A DNA stretch of 6,795 nt from DASCNA01 sp036011305 (lineage in GTDB: Bacteria > Verrucomicrobiota > Lentisphaeria > Victivallales > GWF2-38-69), in NCBI GenBank assembly GCA_036011305.1, contig DASCNA010000136.1, positions 1 through 6,795 of the forward strand. Direction: 5' to 3'. The position numbers and the translations under genes are program-made. The notes below the pieces were generated by a model. It was not told where the DNA came from. It worked only from the letters and a program-made list of their open reading frames with translations, and ran no database searches. Below, in pieces: positions 1 to 6,272 of the stretch. How positions within the stretch are numbered: the first letter of the stretch is position 1; each line of letters opens with the position of its first letter.

Positions 1-2
1 AT

Positions 3-185
3 CAAAAACATCTTTATTTTAAATATCTATTCAGTTTTTTTATAATTTTTCCAGTGATTTTATTTTTAATTTCTCAACCGGATTTAGGTCAAACTATATT
101 AATAGTTCTTACTTGGTTTTCATTGATATTTGTTTCGGTAATTAATTTATTTTTTTTTTTAGGACTTTTTTTCGGCGGTATATAG
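3..185 (+). pseudogene. ftsW: FtsW/RodA-family (SEDS) fragment, truncated at both ends
   Basis: Reading frame 3 is open from the window edge to TAG at 183-185, giving 60 residues. They comprise a hydrophobic segment, the motif QPDLGQT (fragment residues 25-31), and a second hydrophobic segment with a conserved-looking Trp (residue 38) and IFVSVINLFFFLGLFFGGI. SEDS proteins are peptidoglycan glycosyltransferases of division (FtsW) or elongation (RodA); QPD(F/L)G followed by a transmembrane helix is a family hallmark in the middle of these ~370-400 residue proteins. The Gln-Thr after the glycine, and the Trp, recall alphaproteobacterial FtsW from memory. The 5' part lies outside the window. The 3' half, with the long periplasmic loop and last helices, is missing, and I could not recover it downstream in any frame. 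The same bases antisense encode the tail of the ligase-like gene. An 11-T run at 150-160 lies inside the frame, but the hydrophobic family-like sequence continues through it, so a slip there does not explain the stop. Family call fairly sure; FtsW rather than RodA less so. Confidence 0.7.
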
Positions 186-1687
186 TGAAAATCTTTAACT
201 GTTAAAATTTTATAAACAGGATCACAAGTATTTTCTAATTTCTGAAGAGCAATTTCACCATTTATTCTGGTTACGGAAAAATAGAGTCCTGCTATACAAA
301 TAATTAACATTAGCAAAGACCAGTAATTTTTAAAATATTTATTATTGTTTAAATAATGTTTTTGCTCTTCTTTTTTTCTGTAAATAATTAATGCAGTCAT
401 TGTTATTGCCATTGCTACTGTTCCCGGTATCTGTATGTTGATATCCATTAAACTGTGAATTACCCAGGCTAAATAACCTGTGAGTAGAGAGTAATCCATG
501 ATTCTGTTATCTGATACGGATATATTTCTTATCCCATAGAAAATAGGAAGAACAAGAATAATAAGAGCAATAAGCATAGTGATTATACCGGCTTGTGATC
601 CCATAGATAACAGGATATTATGGGGCATGTGAGGTGCTTCACCAGTCAAAAGACTTTTTGTCGAAGGGTATACATGAAAAAAAGATCCCCATCCTGCTCC
701 GGTTAACCAGTTATTTATTAGAAGATTAAAGCTTGTCTTAAAATAGTCTAATCTGATTAATATAGATAAATATCCTTTTGAGCTGAAAAAATAAAAGTAA
801 AAGCTAACAAAGACCAAACATATTAATATAAATAAAACTTTGTATTTTATACTTTTTGTAAAAACAATAAACATTATTGCTATAGATAATACCAAAGATA
901 ATATTGCAGCCCTGCTTCCGGTGAGTATAAGACATATGATTAAAATGATTGTAATTATTGATGTTACAATGTATCTAAGATATTTAGATGTGTAAATTTT
1001 GGATACTACATAGATACATAAAGGTATTGTTAATATTAAATGAGCCGCAAGGCTGTTGCTTATTGAGAAAGTTGAATAAACAAGATTGTCCATCAATCTA
1101 CTGTAGAAGTTGGGGGGAAGAATAATATCTTTACTCTGTATAACTTCCATGACAATATTTCTTGTTGAGGTGAACCCTGATAGATATTGGTAAATACCAT
1201 ACATAGAGATGAATATTGTACCGATTGTGATGGCGACTGTAATAAATGTAAAATTTTTTGCAGATCTAATTTCTAAAAACCTGAATATGGCGAAAGTGAA
1301 TAATGATAATCCAAGGAGATGTAAACATTCAAGATAAGTGAAATCAGCACAACTACTTTTCAGCCCGCCTAGGAGTGAACTGATAACAAGTAAGAACCAT
1401 AAAAAGGGTATTATAAAATTTGAACTGTTACTGTTTATTAAATGATTTTTTTTATATAGTAATATTAGTGTCAATAACAAGATACAGCTGGAAAATAGAG
1501 TAAATAACGGTGGTGACCATGAATATACTAGCCAGCTCATAAAGTCTGAAGGATATGTAGAAATTTCGGGCAGAGCTGCAGGCGTTCCGAATTTTATTGG
1601 CAGCAACAATATAAAAAGAAAAAAAATAACTTGTAAGATATTTATAGAATATGTCTTACTATATTGAATTTTGTTTTTTATTAACAC
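89..1687 (-). CDS. O-antigen ligase / Wzy-type polysaccharide polymerase, C-terminus probably replaced
   Basis: A 532-residue polytopic membrane protein with about a dozen hydrophobic segments, the last at residues ~455-473. Wzy/WaaL-type features appear in the expected order: a helix with N211-SLAAHL and IPL (~207-223); TGSRA (256-260) at the start of a helix; GAGWG (330-334), followed by a large periplasmic loop with H353 and H356-N357; and H411-SLMDINIQIP. Members of this superfamily join or polymerise lipid-linked sugar chains at the periplasmic face of the inner membrane, making O-antigen, capsule or glycosylated protein. The substrate cannot be told here, because no glycosyltransferases are adjacent. 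The start is GTG at 1685-1687, preceded by AGAGAGACAG as a plausible ribosome-binding site; the next Met is residue 50, inside the protein. Residues from about 502 to the end (lysine- and asparagine-rich) are antisense to the FtsW-like fragment, so the true C-terminus is probably lost. Family call firm; ligase versus polymerase open. Confidence 0.82.
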   Translation of the reverse strand: MLIKNKIQYSKTYSINILQVIFFLFILLLPIKFGTPAALPEISTYPSDFMSWLVYSWSPPLFTLFSSCILLLTLILLYKKNHLINSNSSNFIIPFLWFLLVISSLLGGLKSSCADFTYLECLHLLGLSLFTFAIFRFLEIRSAKNFTFITVAITIGTIFISMYGIYQYLSGFTSTRNIVMEVIQSKDIILPPNFYSRLMDNLVYSTFSISNSLAAHLILTIPLCIYVVSKIYTSKYLRYIVTSIITIILIICLILTGSRAAILSLVLSIAIMFIVFTKSIKYKVLFILICLVFVSFYFYFFSSKGYLSILIRLDYFKTSFNLLINNWLTGAGWGSFFHVYPSTKSLLTGEAPHMPHNILLSMGSQAGIITMLIALIILVLPIFYGIRNISVSDNRIMDYSLLTGYLAWVIHSLMDINIQIPGTVAMAITMTALIIYRKKEEQKHYLNNNKYFKNYWSLLMLIICIAGLYFSVTRINGEIALQKLENTCDPVYKILTVKDFHYIPPKKSPKKKNKLITETNINENQVRTINIV

Positions 1688-1923
1688 CTGTCTCTCTAGT
1701 GATTATATAGATTTTATTTTTTAGTGTTTTGTATTTATTGCAATATAAGATAGATCAAATGCCGAAACCTGCCCTTTAGATGCTGCTCTCAGGAAATTAC
1801 ATATGTTTGCAATTCACAACAGCATTTTTATCTATAGTAACAGGAATGATCGGAGAACATAAATTATAATTTACAATTATAAGCTTAAAACTGGCTCTGA
1901 ATAGTAACTATATAAAATTTTAA
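1688..1923. other. Intergenic region with nested inverted repeats
   Basis: This 236-bp gap separates ricT from the ligase-like gene, both on the minus strand. An outer pair ATAGAT (1750-1755)/ATCTAT (1830-1835) encloses an inner pair ATGCTG (1780-1785)/CAGCAT (1820-1825), so a transcript from either strand could fold into a long interrupted hairpin. The 24 bases between the left arms (1756-1779) are noticeably richer in G and C than the surroundings. A separate all-A/T repeat, TTATAATT-TAC-AATTATAA, lies at 1864-1882. I recognise no known riboswitch or RNA family. It could be the leader of the ligase gene, a small RNA, or decayed coding sequence; the stems are short, so pairing may be chance. 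Confidence 0.35.
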
Positions 1924-2877
1924 TTAAATTTTACCTGGTTTATTTTTCTTTTTAGTATGAGCTATTTCTTTGCTGTCATCCAATTGTGCAATTTTATCGT
2001 CTATAGCTTCATCATTATCATCAGTATTATTTGCAGCTGCCTTTTTGGATGAAGAAACACCTTTATATTTATTAGGATAAATTACTCTTATTTCTTCTTT
2101 AGGGCAGGTTAGATATTTTGCAGATTCATCTAAATAAACAGTAACTTTCTGTGTGAGAAGATTTCTGTCAATTATTTTGCCCACTCCTTCTGCGCATTCA
2201 CAGGATGAACCTCTTCTTGGCATACCTTTGTCAAGTTCAATATAATCATCATGTTCATATTTTAAACAGCATTTTAATCGACCACACATTCCGGAAATAT
2301 TGGTTGGGTTTAATGATAAATCCTGTTCTTTTGCCATTTTTACATTTATAGATTCAAATTTTTTAAGAAACCTGCAACAGCATAATGCCTGACCGCACGT
2401 GCCTACACCGCCAAGTATTGCTGTTTCATCCCTGACACCTATCTGTCTTAACTCTATTCTTGTATTTAACGTTTGAGATAGGTCTTTTACTAATTGTCGA
2501 AAATCGATTCGTCCTTCTGCAGTAAAAAGGAAGGTTACTAATTTTCTGTCATAAGTGTAATGAACATTTAACAGTTTCATTGGCAATTTAAGCTTTTCAA
2601 CATGGGTCATGGCGGTTCTGTAAGCAGATTTTGCTCTCATTTGATTTTCATTTGCTTTGCTTTTATCAAGCATAGTTGCTTTTCTATCAATTTTTGCAAT
2701 TTCTGATTTATTAAGTTCAGGAGACAAGCTTCCTATATACTTTGATATCATACCGTAATCTAGATATTTATCTTTTCTGATGAGGCAATAATCATTTTTT
2801 TTAAGTCCTAATGCTTCATCGGCATACGCCTCATATACTGCGCCAGTATCTAATTCTATTTCAAAGAGTAAATTCAT
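1924..2877 (-). CDS. ricT: RicT (YaaT), PSP1-domain iron-sulfur protein
   Basis: A 317-residue protein with a PSP1 domain over about residues 1-265, ending in a charged tail rich in Lys, Asp and Asn. The diagnostic block is very close to Bacillus RicT/YaaT as I remember it: GGVGTCGQALCCC (C161, C166-C168), the stretch MAKEQDLSLNP (181-191), and ISGMCGRLKCCLKYE (C198, C203, C204). In Bacillus, RicT joins RicA and RicF in a complex that carries [4Fe-4S] clusters and affects RNase Y-dependent mRNA processing, sporulation and competence; the conserved cysteines hold a cluster. Additional cysteines lie at 226, 228 and 258. No ricA or ricF is in the window, so a RicA/F-independent role is possible. 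In Firmicutes yaaT and rsmA lie in the same broad chromosomal region; here they are two genes apart, perhaps a remnant of that order. The ATG at 2875-2877 fits the family N-terminus, but only a distant AAAAGG (2895-2900) precedes it as a ribosome-binding site. Confidence 0.93.
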   Translation of the reverse strand: MNLLFEIELDTGAVYEAYADEALGLKKNDYCLIRKDKYLDYGMISKYIGSLSPELNKSEIAKIDRKATMLDKSKANENQMRAKSAYRTAMTHVEKLKLPMKLLNVHYTYDRKLVTFLFTAEGRIDFRQLVKDLSQTLNTRIELRQIGVRDETAILGGVGTCGQALCCCRFLKKFESINVKMAKEQDLSLNPTNISGMCGRLKCCLKYEHDDYIELDKGMPRRGSSCECAEGVGKIIDRNLLTQKVTVYLDESAKYLTCPKEEIRVIYPNKYKGVSSSKKAAANNTDDNDEAIDDKIAQLDDSKEIAHTKKKNKPGKI

Positions 2878-3066
2878 AATATGTAAAAAATCATCCTTTT
2901 CTGTTCACTAAATATAATTATTATATTATAAAATAGGTATATAATTTAACATTGAAGAGATATAAAATCAAAAAAATGATATTTAATAAAGGTGTTATAG
3001 TTTAAAATAATTACAAGTTGTATTTTGATATGTTTACTAACTTAGCTTTGAAAGAGTGATTATGCG
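2878..3066. promoter_or_regulatory. Divergent AT-rich promoter region between ricT and the 3067 gene
   Basis: This 189-bp gap lies between two divergent genes, so both must be transcribed from it. On the minus strand, TATAAT-type -10 candidates cluster around 2920-2930 upstream of ricT, with no convincing -35. The plus strand has only weak candidates. Because the region is almost all A/T, such hexamers are expected by chance, and the call rests on gene orientation. Each flanking gene also has a short upstream ATG frame whose TGA overlaps its start codon: 2874-2894 on the minus strand and 3062-3070 on the plus strand. Confidence 0.4.
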
Positions 3067-3720
3067 ATGAAAAAAATTATTATCATAACTTTGGCGGTTT
3101 TTATAGTCATTATAATTTTTCTTGTAATTCTATCCAGTTTAATTCTTTCGCATAATATCCCCTCATCCGGATTTAAAATTACTAATAAAAGTATTGCCGC
3201 AATGAACTCCTTGAACAAGAAATATCAAGAAGAATCTTACTATATTTACAGTAAGAATACAGGGTATAAATTGCGTAGGTTATCTTTGTCCGAAACTGAA
3301 ATAAATGCTATGTTTATAATGGCAATAGCTGGAAACCAGGTGTCTGGAGCATTAAGGAATAGAGAAAAAACAATAAAATTATCAAGAGCTGTATTTGAAA
3401 ACGGGATATTTACTTTTGATTTTTATTTTGAACTGCCGATTGATACTCCATTTGGTTCTTATGTTATATTTTCTTCTAAGGCTATACCTATACTAAAAAA
3501 TAACTCAATAAGAGTCAAATTTACTTCTTTTTATATAGGTGATATTTCAGTTCCGATTTTTGCCGTGGATTATTTTATGGAGAGAGCTGATAAAAATATT
3601 AATAATAATTCAACAATAAAACAGCTTGTTAAATCTGTAAAAGAGATAATCATAAAAAAAGATAGAATTATTATTTATTATTATCCAAAGGAAGTAAAAA
3701 AACTTTTAGATCAGTTTTGA
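3067..3720 (+). CDS. Unrecognised single-pass membrane-anchored protein
   Basis: A 217-residue protein that I do not recognise with confidence. Residues ~4-28 form one strongly hydrophobic helix after MKK, with no lipobox cysteine and no obvious signal-peptidase site, so it is probably an N-terminal anchor with the rest outside the cytoplasmic membrane. The exported part alternates hydrophobic strands with polar turns: LSLSETEINAM (72-82), a strand pair around residues 104-120, and a final VKEIIIKKDRIIIYYYP (191-207). This layout of an anchor, an early segment containing E-x-N, and a closing 'strand-kd-strand-yyp' hairpin is reminiscent of YpmS (DUF2140)-like proteins, but that is only a resemblance. 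It is the only full-length gene on the plus strand, divergent from ricT and convergent with rsmA, overlapping the latter's end by 10 bp. A weak GAAAGAG precedes the start. Sure that it is a real gene; function unknown. Confidence 0.8.
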   Translation: MKKIIIITLAVFIVIIIFLVILSSLILSHNIPSSGFKITNKSIAAMNSLNKKYQEESYYIYSKNTGYKLRRLSLSETEINAMFIMAIAGNQVSGALRNREKTIKLSRAVFENGIFTFDFYFELPIDTPFGSYVIFSSKAIPILKNNSIRVKFTSFYIGDISVPIFAVDYFMERADKNINNNSTIKQLVKSVKEIIIKKDRIIIYYYPKEVKKLLDQF

Positions 3721-4538
3721 ATCGTCATTATTTTAGTAAGTTGTAAATATTGATCAGGAGTTAAGTTTTCCGGCCTTGCATTGATGTCAATATTTAAGCT
3801 TTCAAATATTTTTTTCAGATCTTTATCATTAAATAAACTACTTATATTGCTTATTAATTTTTTTCTTCTTTTAGAAAATGCAGTTTTTACAAGAATGCTT
3901 AAAGAATCTCTGGTTATTTTTTCAGGAAATTTATTTTTTCGAGTGAATTTTACAATTGCTGAATCTACATCAGGTTTTGGGTAAAAAACTCCCGGAGATA
4001 CAGTTCTTATGTATTTTGTATTATATGCAGCCTGGATTCTTATAGATATTCCTCCATAAATTTTATTGCCTGGTTCTGATACAAATCTTTGTGCAGTTTC
4101 TTTTTGAAGAAGAAAAACCATATCTACAGGTAGATTATTCTGTTCCAACAATTTTGCCAGTAATGGAGTACTTATTGAGTATGGAAGATTTGAGATTATT
4201 CTATAACTTTTAACATTTTGAGTAAGCATCTCATAATCTACTTTACAGGCATCGTCATGTATGACTGTGAAATTTCTGTCTTTAACAGTTTTTTTCAGAT
4301 AATCAGCCAGTCTAGAATCAAATTCTATTACAGTGACTTTGGCTTTAGAATCCAGTAAATATTTTGTTAATACACCTAAACCAGGGCCTATTTCCAGTAT
4401 AAATTGATCTTTTTCTGGGGCGGCTGTTTTATTTATGAATCTGACAATATTTTCATCTATAAGAAAATTTTGTCCAAGGCGCTTAGAAGGGATTATGTTA
4501 TTTTCAGCCAGAGTGTTTAGTAGATCTTCTTTTTTCAT
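3711..4538 (-). CDS. rsmA: 16S rRNA adenine(1518/1519)-N6 dimethyltransferase RsmA (KsgA)
   Basis: A 275-residue protein of normal length for KsgA. It uses S-adenosylmethionine to dimethylate the two adjacent adenines in the terminal hairpin of 16S rRNA during late 30S assembly; its loss typically gives kasugamycin resistance. Visible motifs: LGQNFL (21-26); LEIGPGLGVLT (48-58, motif I, SAM binding); acidic E72 after the second strand; DDA (95-97); catalytic NLPYSIS (117-123, motif IV); the substrate-side F185-YPKPDVDSA; FSKRRKKL (221-228); and a C-terminal RPENLTPDQYLQL (255-267). The ATG at 4536-4538 gives the standard N-terminus. No Shine-Dalgarno lies in the last ten bases before it: the leader there is TATTTTTT, directly after a strong hairpin. 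The gene ends by overlapping the convergent gene at 3067-3720 by 10 bp. It lies downstream of the trxA-lipoprotein genes but beyond a terminator-like hairpin. Confidence 0.97.
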   Translation of the reverse strand: MKKEDLLNTLAENNIIPSKRLGQNFLIDENIVRFINKTAAPEKDQFILEIGPGLGVLTKYLLDSKAKVTVIEFDSRLADYLKKTVKDRNFTVIHDDACKVDYEMLTQNVKSYRIISNLPYSISTPLLAKLLEQNNLPVDMVFLLQKETAQRFVSEPGNKIYGGISIRIQAAYNTKYIRTVSPGVFYPKPDVDSAIVKFTRKNKFPEKITRDSLSILVKTAFSKRRKKLISNISSLFNDKDLKKIFESLNIDINARPENLTPDQYLQLTKIMTIQN

Positions 4539-4577
4539 AAAAAATATTTTCTTCCCGCCAACAAGGCGGGAAGAAAA
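4539..4577 (-). terminator. Rho-independent terminator-like hairpin between the lipoprotein gene and rsmA
   Basis: Plus-strand arms TTTTCTTCCCGCC (4547-4559) and GGCGGGAAGAAAA (4565-4577) are perfect 13-bp complements around a 5-base loop. The GC-rich core next to the loop stands out in this AT-rich DNA. Read on the minus strand, the stem is followed by TATTTTTT (4546 down to 4539), the T-tract of an intrinsic terminator. It begins 7 bases beyond the lipoprotein stop and its T-tract touches the rsmA ATG. The plus-strand side is followed by A's, so it would not terminate in that direction. Likely role: ending or attenuating transcription from the trxA operon before rsmA. Confidence 0.85.
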
Positions 4578-4583
4578 AAATAA

Positions 4584-5843
4584 TTAGTTATTTGCTGTTT
4601 CTGTTTTTTTTGTTTGAACAGGTGCATCTTTGACAGGAATTACTTTTACTGTATGTGCAGGTTCATTTACTGCCTGAGCAGTTTTGTCTGTTACAGTTGA
4701 AGTATTTTTTACTTTTGCCATTGTACCAGGTTGAACTTTTACAGTTTTGGCTACTCCAGTATCAGGACTGTTTACAACTGCCTGATCTTGATTGGTTACT
4801 TGTGTCAAAGTGTTGTCTGTTTGTATGTTGTTCGCTGCAGCAGTTGCATTAGCAGCAGCACTTTTTGCAAAATTTTCTAAAGCTGCTTGAGGTATTTTGA
4901 TATCAATAGAAAGCTTATTTTTATTAGCTTTTAATGAGATATCCTCAGCTTTTAGAGTATTATTTGAGTTCATTGCTGCCAATGAAATTATCATCTGTGC
5001 TGGCAGTAATATTTTTTGAACATCCTGATTTGAAGCACAGTTTATTGTTCCTCCGATATTTAATGATTTATCAATATAGTTTGCAAAAAGTATACCATCA
5101 TTAATCTGCGGAGCATCTTTATCGGTCGATTTAGCTGCCTCAGGCGGAATTAGAGCAGCAATCCAAAGCATGTCATTTCTTTTTGCATTATCTGAAACCT
5201 GCATAAGTTTACTGTTTTGAAGAACTGATTTTCCTTTATGCGTATACAGTTGCATTGACTGTTCAAGCATATCTTTTGTACCTATTGCAATTAGATTATC
5301 GGATAATTGTGTCAACAAAGTATCAACACCGTTATGCTCTTTAGTAGGTATATAATATACTGTTGAGTTATCTACTTTTTCTGTTTTGAACTTAAGCTCA
5401 TGGTTTTTTTCCAGCAATTTGATAAATTTACTGAGATTAACTTTATTTATTGTTTGAACAAGAACCACTCCTTTTGCACTTGGCTGCTGTTTGTCTATGC
5501 TTTGTTTTAAAACATCGGGAGAAATTCCAAAGTTTATTGTATTTATGTTGTCCACATCCATACCGGATGATTTTAGTTCTTTAATATAAGGGATATCTTT
5601 ATTCGCTTCAATCTGTTTCTTGACACTGTCTATCTTTGCAATTCTGGCTATATTTATTTCCCCTATAATATTGCTGGTTTCTGGGATGTAGGCAAAAGTT
5701 GAAGTTTTTGTTGAACTTGTTTCAGCTTTTTTAGCTTCCTTATTACTGTCTGCTTTTGAACATCCGGTAAATGTTATCATGGCAGCCGATAGAATAAAAA
5801 TTGCAACTGCAGGGATAGTTAACTTTTTATAAATATGTTTCAT
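4584..5843 (-). CDS. Probable outer-membrane lipoprotein, DUF3352-like, function unknown
   Basis: A 419-residue protein with a lipoprotein signal: MKHIYKK, a hydrophobic stretch (~9-25), then FTGC with Cys28 as the predicted lipidated residue. Ser at +2 would favour sorting to the outer membrane by the enterobacterial Lol rule. The mature body (about 49-330) begins FAYIPETSNIIGEINIARI and contains repeated strand/helix units such as VVLVQTINKVNLSKFI and LLTQLSDNLIAIGT. This pattern of 'Pro-x-Thr ... value of a protein as a checkpoint' resembles DUF3352-type proteins of unknown function, but I cannot confirm that family. The last ~75 residues are Thr/Val/Lys/Asn-rich low complexity, probably disordered. 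The start has a good ribosome-binding site (CGGAG, 8 bases before ATG). It lies 23 bp after the CoA-binding gene, so probably co-transcribed with it, and a hairpin terminator follows its stop. Confidence 0.85.
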   Translation of the reverse strand: MKHIYKKLTIPAVAIFILSAAMITFTGCSKADSNKEAKKAETSSTKTSTFAYIPETSNIIGEINIARIAKIDSVKKQIEANKDIPYIKELKSSGMDVDNINTINFGISPDVLKQSIDKQQPSAKGVVLVQTINKVNLSKFIKLLEKNHELKFKTEKVDNSTVYYIPTKEHNGVDTLLTQLSDNLIAIGTKDMLEQSMQLYTHKGKSVLQNSKLMQVSDNAKRNDMLWIAALIPPEAAKSTDKDAPQINDGILFANYIDKSLNIGGTINCASNQDVQKILLPAQMIISLAAMNSNNTLKAEDISLKANKNKLSIDIKIPQAALENFAKSAAANATAAANNIQTDNTLTQVTNQDQAVVNSPDTGVAKTVKVQPGTMAKVKNTSTVTDKTAQAVNEPAHTVKVIPVKDAPVQTKKTETANN

Positions 5844-5866
5844 TAATTACTCCGATTTTTAATAAA

Positions 5867-6244
5867 TTAATGTTTAAAGCTATCAGTTTTTAATAAAACT
5901 AAAGTGCATGCCTCTTCTACTTCTATGCAGTGTTTGCTGCATTTTTTCATTAATTCAGGGTTTTCAGCTCCCGGATTAAATATTACTCTTTTAGGAGATA
6001 AAGAAATAATACCATCTGTCTGTTTCTCAGATATAGATGGGCTGACATACATAGTCAGTGTATCTATTTCTTCTTTAATATCTGACAGTTTCCTTTTTGT
6101 TTCCAAACCACAGATTGAAACACCTGACGGATTTACAGGTATGACATCATAACCATATTCCAGTAGTAAACTTACTGCCTGGAAAGAATATCTTTCAGGT
6201 TTGTTGGAAGCACCTAAAACAACAACTTTTATATTATTATTCAT
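5867..6244 (-). CDS. CoA-binding domain protein (YccU/CoA_binding_2 family)
   Basis: A compact 125-residue Rossmann-fold protein, the usual length of the family. The N-terminal VVLGASNKPERYS (8-20) is the nucleotide-binding loop after the first strand, followed by GYDVIPVNP (32-40). Near the C-terminus, FNPGAENPEL (90-99) and VEEACTLVLL (108-117) match the characteristic NPG-x-ENPEL and 'eaCTLV' blocks of stand-alone CoA-binding proteins related to the N-terminal domain of succinyl-CoA synthetase alpha. Such proteins bind CoA or CoA disulfide, but their cellular role is poorly defined. The fold is cytoplasmic and no catalytic domain is attached. It sits 28 bp downstream of thioredoxin and 23 bp upstream of the lipoprotein gene, suggesting one transcript; a redox-linked CoA role is tempting but only inference. 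No clear Shine-Dalgarno precedes its ATG, so translation may rely on coupling to trxA. Confidence 0.9.
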   Translation of the reverse strand: MNNNIKVVVLGASNKPERYSFQAVSLLLEYGYDVIPVNPSGVSICGLETKRKLSDIKEEIDTLTMYVSPSISEKQTDGIISLSPKRVIFNPGAENPELMKKCSKHCIEVEEACTLVLLKTDSFKH

Positions 6245-6272
6245 TTTTTTAAAATATTCAGTTAAGTTATAC

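Noticed and set aside
186..330. Possible decayed continuation of ftsW after the TAG, e.g. an NRITSIF-like piece near 213-233 and a GYGK-like piece near 269-280
   Set aside because: Spacing and frames do not fit FtsW, and the opposite strand here encodes a convincing last transmembrane helix of the ligase-like protein, so the resemblance is probably chance.
1777..1779. Possible TAG reassignment, since TAG interrupts both the ftsW fragment and the 1759-1869 frame
   Set aside because: Reading through the ftsW TAG meets TGA in the next codon, and the intact genes show no in-frame TAG, so the standard code explains everything.
1690..1840. CTGAGA on the minus strand (near 1790), recalling the TPP riboswitch
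   Set aside because: The other conserved TPP (THI-box) segments are absent and the downstream gene has no link to thiamine.
1780..1869. 29-codon plus-strand frame in the ricT-ligase gap, starting MLLSGNY and partly hydrophobic
   Set aside because: No ribosome-binding site, a stop directly upstream in frame, and overlap with the inverted repeats. Too short to support as a gene without conservation.
3781..3984. Plus-strand frame antisense to rsmA
   Set aside because: It mirrors the well-conserved C-terminal part of RsmA and has no ribosome-binding site.
4655..4852. Leu/Gln-rich plus-strand frame antisense to the lipoprotein tail
   Set aside because: Low-complexity mirror of the Thr/Val/Ala-rich C-terminus, with no independent evidence.
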